This document shows, piece by piece, positions 4,972 to 6,697 of a stretch of DNA of 6,697 nucleotides. Numbering within the stretch: the first letter of the stretch is position 1; the number at the start of each line of letters is the position of its first letter. The stretch lies in NCBI GenBank assembly GCA_947461185.1, contig CANHJY010000113.1, forward strand, positions 1 to 6,697. The letters run 5' to 3'. Source of the DNA: Flavobacteriales bacterium (GTDB taxonomy: Bacteria; Bacteroidota; Bacteroidia; Flavobacteriales_D; Crocinitomicaceae). Under the pieces are notes generated by a model. That model was not told where the DNA came from, made no database searches, and worked only from the letters and a program-made list of their open reading frames with translations. A program made the position numbers and the translations under genes.

Positions 4972-6697
4972 ATGGAAAAAATATCAAAAGCACTTTTTTC
5001 AATGCGGATGATGGCGGTGGCCATGATTGTATTTTTGTTAGCCATCGCAGCAGCTACTTTAATTGAGTCAGCTTACGATGTTCAAGCGGCAAAGATTATT
5101 ATATACAACGCCTTATGGTTTGAAATTCTACTCTTGTTCTTAAGTCTAAATTTGATTGCCAATATTTTTAGGTATCAAATGTATAAAAGGGAAAAAATTG
5201 CCATGTTTACCTTTCACATTTCATTTTTGGTAATTATAATTGGTTCGGCCGTTACACGATATATCAGTTTTGAGGGACTCATGATTATTCCTGAAGGACA
5301 ACAATCTAATATCATATACTCAAGTGACCCACATTTATGGTTAAAAATTAATGATGGAAAACAACAGTATACGTATGCTGAGAAAATGTTTATGTCAGAA
5401 ATAACTTCCAATGACTTTTCTATTCCTGTTGAATTCCCGAACCATGAATCTCCGATTTCAATTGACTATGTCAATTTTCAAAAAAAAATGATTGATTCCC
5501 TCGTTACAACCGACACAATAAAGGGAACGAGTTTAGAAATTGTTACGGACGGAATGCGACCGAATTACTTGAGTGAAGGAAACTTTTTAATGGTTGGCGA
5601 TATTCCCATATCTTATGAGAAAAAAGATGCCATGCCAGGTGTTTTATTATTTAAAAAGGGAAATACCATAACCATGAAATCGGATTACCCTGTTCGATAC
5701 CTTCCGATGTCACAAATGACAAAATATAGGCAATCAGGCCAACCTGTTCCGGATTCTGCATACATTGAGATTCCAGCAAAACAAGAAGCTCCATTTATGA
5801 CTACTACACTTTACAATATTGGTAATCAGCAATTTGTTTTTAAAAATCTTTTGAAAAACACTAAAATGATGTTGATGCCATCAGGCAAAAGAAACGAGGG
5901 CTCTGACTATTTAACTGTGAAAGTTTCAGATGGTGAAAAATCTAAAGAAGTTGTATTAAAAGGTGGTATCTCACAAATTCCTGATCATGTCGTTTTTGAG
6001 TTGAATAATTTAACCTATGAAATGGAATATGGTTCGATGAAAATTGAATTACCTTTTGCTGTTAAATGCAATGATTTCCAATTAGAAAACTATCCAGGTT
6101 CAAATGCACCCTCATCATTCGCTAGTGAGGTCACCATAATTGACACTTTAAATAATTACACCAGAGATCAACGCATCTTTATGAATCATGTGATGGATTA
6201 CAATGGATATCGTTTTTTCCAATCTGCCTATGATTTAGACAATCCAGAAACACCTGAGAATGAAGAAGGTACGAGGCTAAGTGTTAACGCTGATTGGTGG
6301 GGCACAAATATCACCTATTTAGGATATTTATTGATGGCAATAGGGATGATTCTTTCTTTACTTGCTCCCGAAGGAAGATTCCGGGCATTAAACAATAGAT
6401 TGAAAAAACTTCACGAAAAACGTAACGGTTTAACTTCAATTCTAATTTTTATTTTTTTAATTCCAATTAGTTTTAAATACTCTGCGCAACATGAGGGGCA
6501 TAACCATGAATTTAACAGTCAAAATTTAACAGCTCCAATTGAACCTGTAATTATTAGTGAAGAACATTCAGATGCGTTAGGGCATCTCTTGGTTCAAGTA
6601 CCAATGGGCCCTGATCAAGGAAGGATTGTACCATTGCACACGATGTGTTTAAATTTACTAAGAAAGATTTACAGAGCTGATAAATATGAAAATTTAA
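4972..6697 (+). CDS. ccsA: ResB/CcsB-CcsA fusion cytochrome c synthetase, N-terminal part (3' end beyond window)
   Basis: System II cytochrome c biogenesis protein, which moves heme across the membrane and joins it to apocytochrome c. The 575 codons present run without a stop to the window edge; bacteroidete fusions are about 1,000 residues or more. Helices lie at about 13-29, 47-67 and 76-95, the third holding H82 (FTFHISF), where CcsB proteins have their membrane heme-ligand His. Next comes a large ResB-like periplasmic domain (about 96-440), a helix at 448-466, a basic cytoplasmic loop (KKLHEKR) and a fifth helix at 487-503 that resembles a signal peptide and is followed by HEGHNH (507-512). 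The last stretch, EEHSDALGHLLVQ to LLRKIY, matches the linker found before the CcsA half in Bacteroidota. The CcsA part with the WWD heme motif is outside the window. ATG at 4972 is the first start after an in-frame stop at 4960-4962. Divergent from Hsp20. Confidence 0.88.
   Translation, partial: MEKISKALFSMRMMAVAMIVFLLAIAAATLIESAYDVQAAKIIIYNALWFEILLLFLSLNLIANIFRYQMYKREKIAMFTFHISFLVIIIGSAVTRYISFEGLMIIPEGQQSNIIYSSDPHLWLKINDGKQQYTYAEKMFMSEITSNDFSIPVEFPNHESPISIDYVNFQKKMIDSLVTTDTIKGTSLEIVTDGMRPNYLSEGNFLMVGDIPISYEKKDAMPGVLLFKKGNTITMKSDYPVRYLPMSQMTKYRQSGQPVPDSAYIEIPAKQEAPFMTTTLYNIGNQQFVFKNLLKNTKMMLMPSGKRNEGSDYLTVKVSDGEKSKEVVLKGGISQIPDHVVFELNNLTYEMEYGSMKIELPFAVKCNDFQLENYPGSNAPSSFASEVTIIDTLNNYTRDQRIFMNHVMDYNGYRFFQSAYDLDNPETPENEEGTRLSVNADWWGTNITYLGYLLMAIGMILSLLAPEGRFRALNNRLKKLHEKRNGLTSILIFIFLIPISFKYSAQHEGHNHEFNSQNLTAPIEPVIISEEHSDALGHLLVQVPMGPDQGRIVPLHTMCLNLLRKIYRADKYENL

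Noticed and set aside
5214..5411. 65-residue minus-strand frame inside the ccs gene
   Set aside because: It is antisense to the uninterrupted ccs coding sequence, with no motif or promoter of its own.

Overview
The window (about 35-40% G+C) looks like chromosomal DNA of a member of the Bacteroidota. Three things point there. The order phoH-purC, with a divergent SAM-hydrolase-like gene and an ABM-domain gene, is familiar from that phylum, and the SAICAR synthetase is the long bacteroidete type. Shine-Dalgarno sequences are absent or weak, while Bacteroidota-type -7 hexamers (TAnnTTTG) sit in the promoter-sized gaps. The partial gene at the right end is the large fused ResB/CcsB-CcsA cytochrome c synthetase typical of the phylum. 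I cannot place it below phylum with confidence; a Cytophagales-like or Flavobacteriia-like organism would fit.

Layout. Bases 1-170 (minus) hold the first 56 codons of a CspA-family cold shock protein, cut by the window edge. Bases 256-1421 (minus) hold a two-gene operon: a DUF62/SAM hydroxide adenosyltransferase-like protein followed, through a TAATG stop/start overlap, by a small ABM-fold protein. Across a 103-bp divergent gap with two abutting -7-like elements comes phoH (1525-2541, TTG start), overlapped by purC (2516-3463). These are housekeeping genes for RNA metabolism and purine synthesis.

An 88-bp convergent gap with no clear terminator separates purC from an AT-rich two-gene module on the minus strand. 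It encodes an MNT-type minimal nucleotidyltransferase (3880-4182) and an overlapping HEPN protein (3552-3890). Both carry complete diagnostic motifs (GSX10DXD and RX4HXY), so this is a MntA/HepT toxin-antitoxin module and the only clearly accessory element here. Upstream of it, on the same strand, is a small heat shock protein gene (4277-4750) with its own strong intrinsic terminator (4226-4255).

The 221-bp gap 4751-4971 separates Hsp20 from the divergent ccsBA-type gene and holds candidate promoters for both plus several short perfect palindromes. The ccs gene (4972 to the window end) is open throughout. It encodes three N-terminal membrane helices, a large ResB-like periplasmic domain, a fourth helix, then an internal signal-peptide-like helix followed by a His cluster; its CcsA half lies outside the window.

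I found no tRNA, rRNA, insertion sequence, CRISPR array or clear riboswitch. I see no wholly new system. The items most worth a second look are the DUF62 protein lacking two of the three published catalytic residues, the HepT/MntA module with a possible leaderless promoter, and the palindromes between Hsp20 and ccs.
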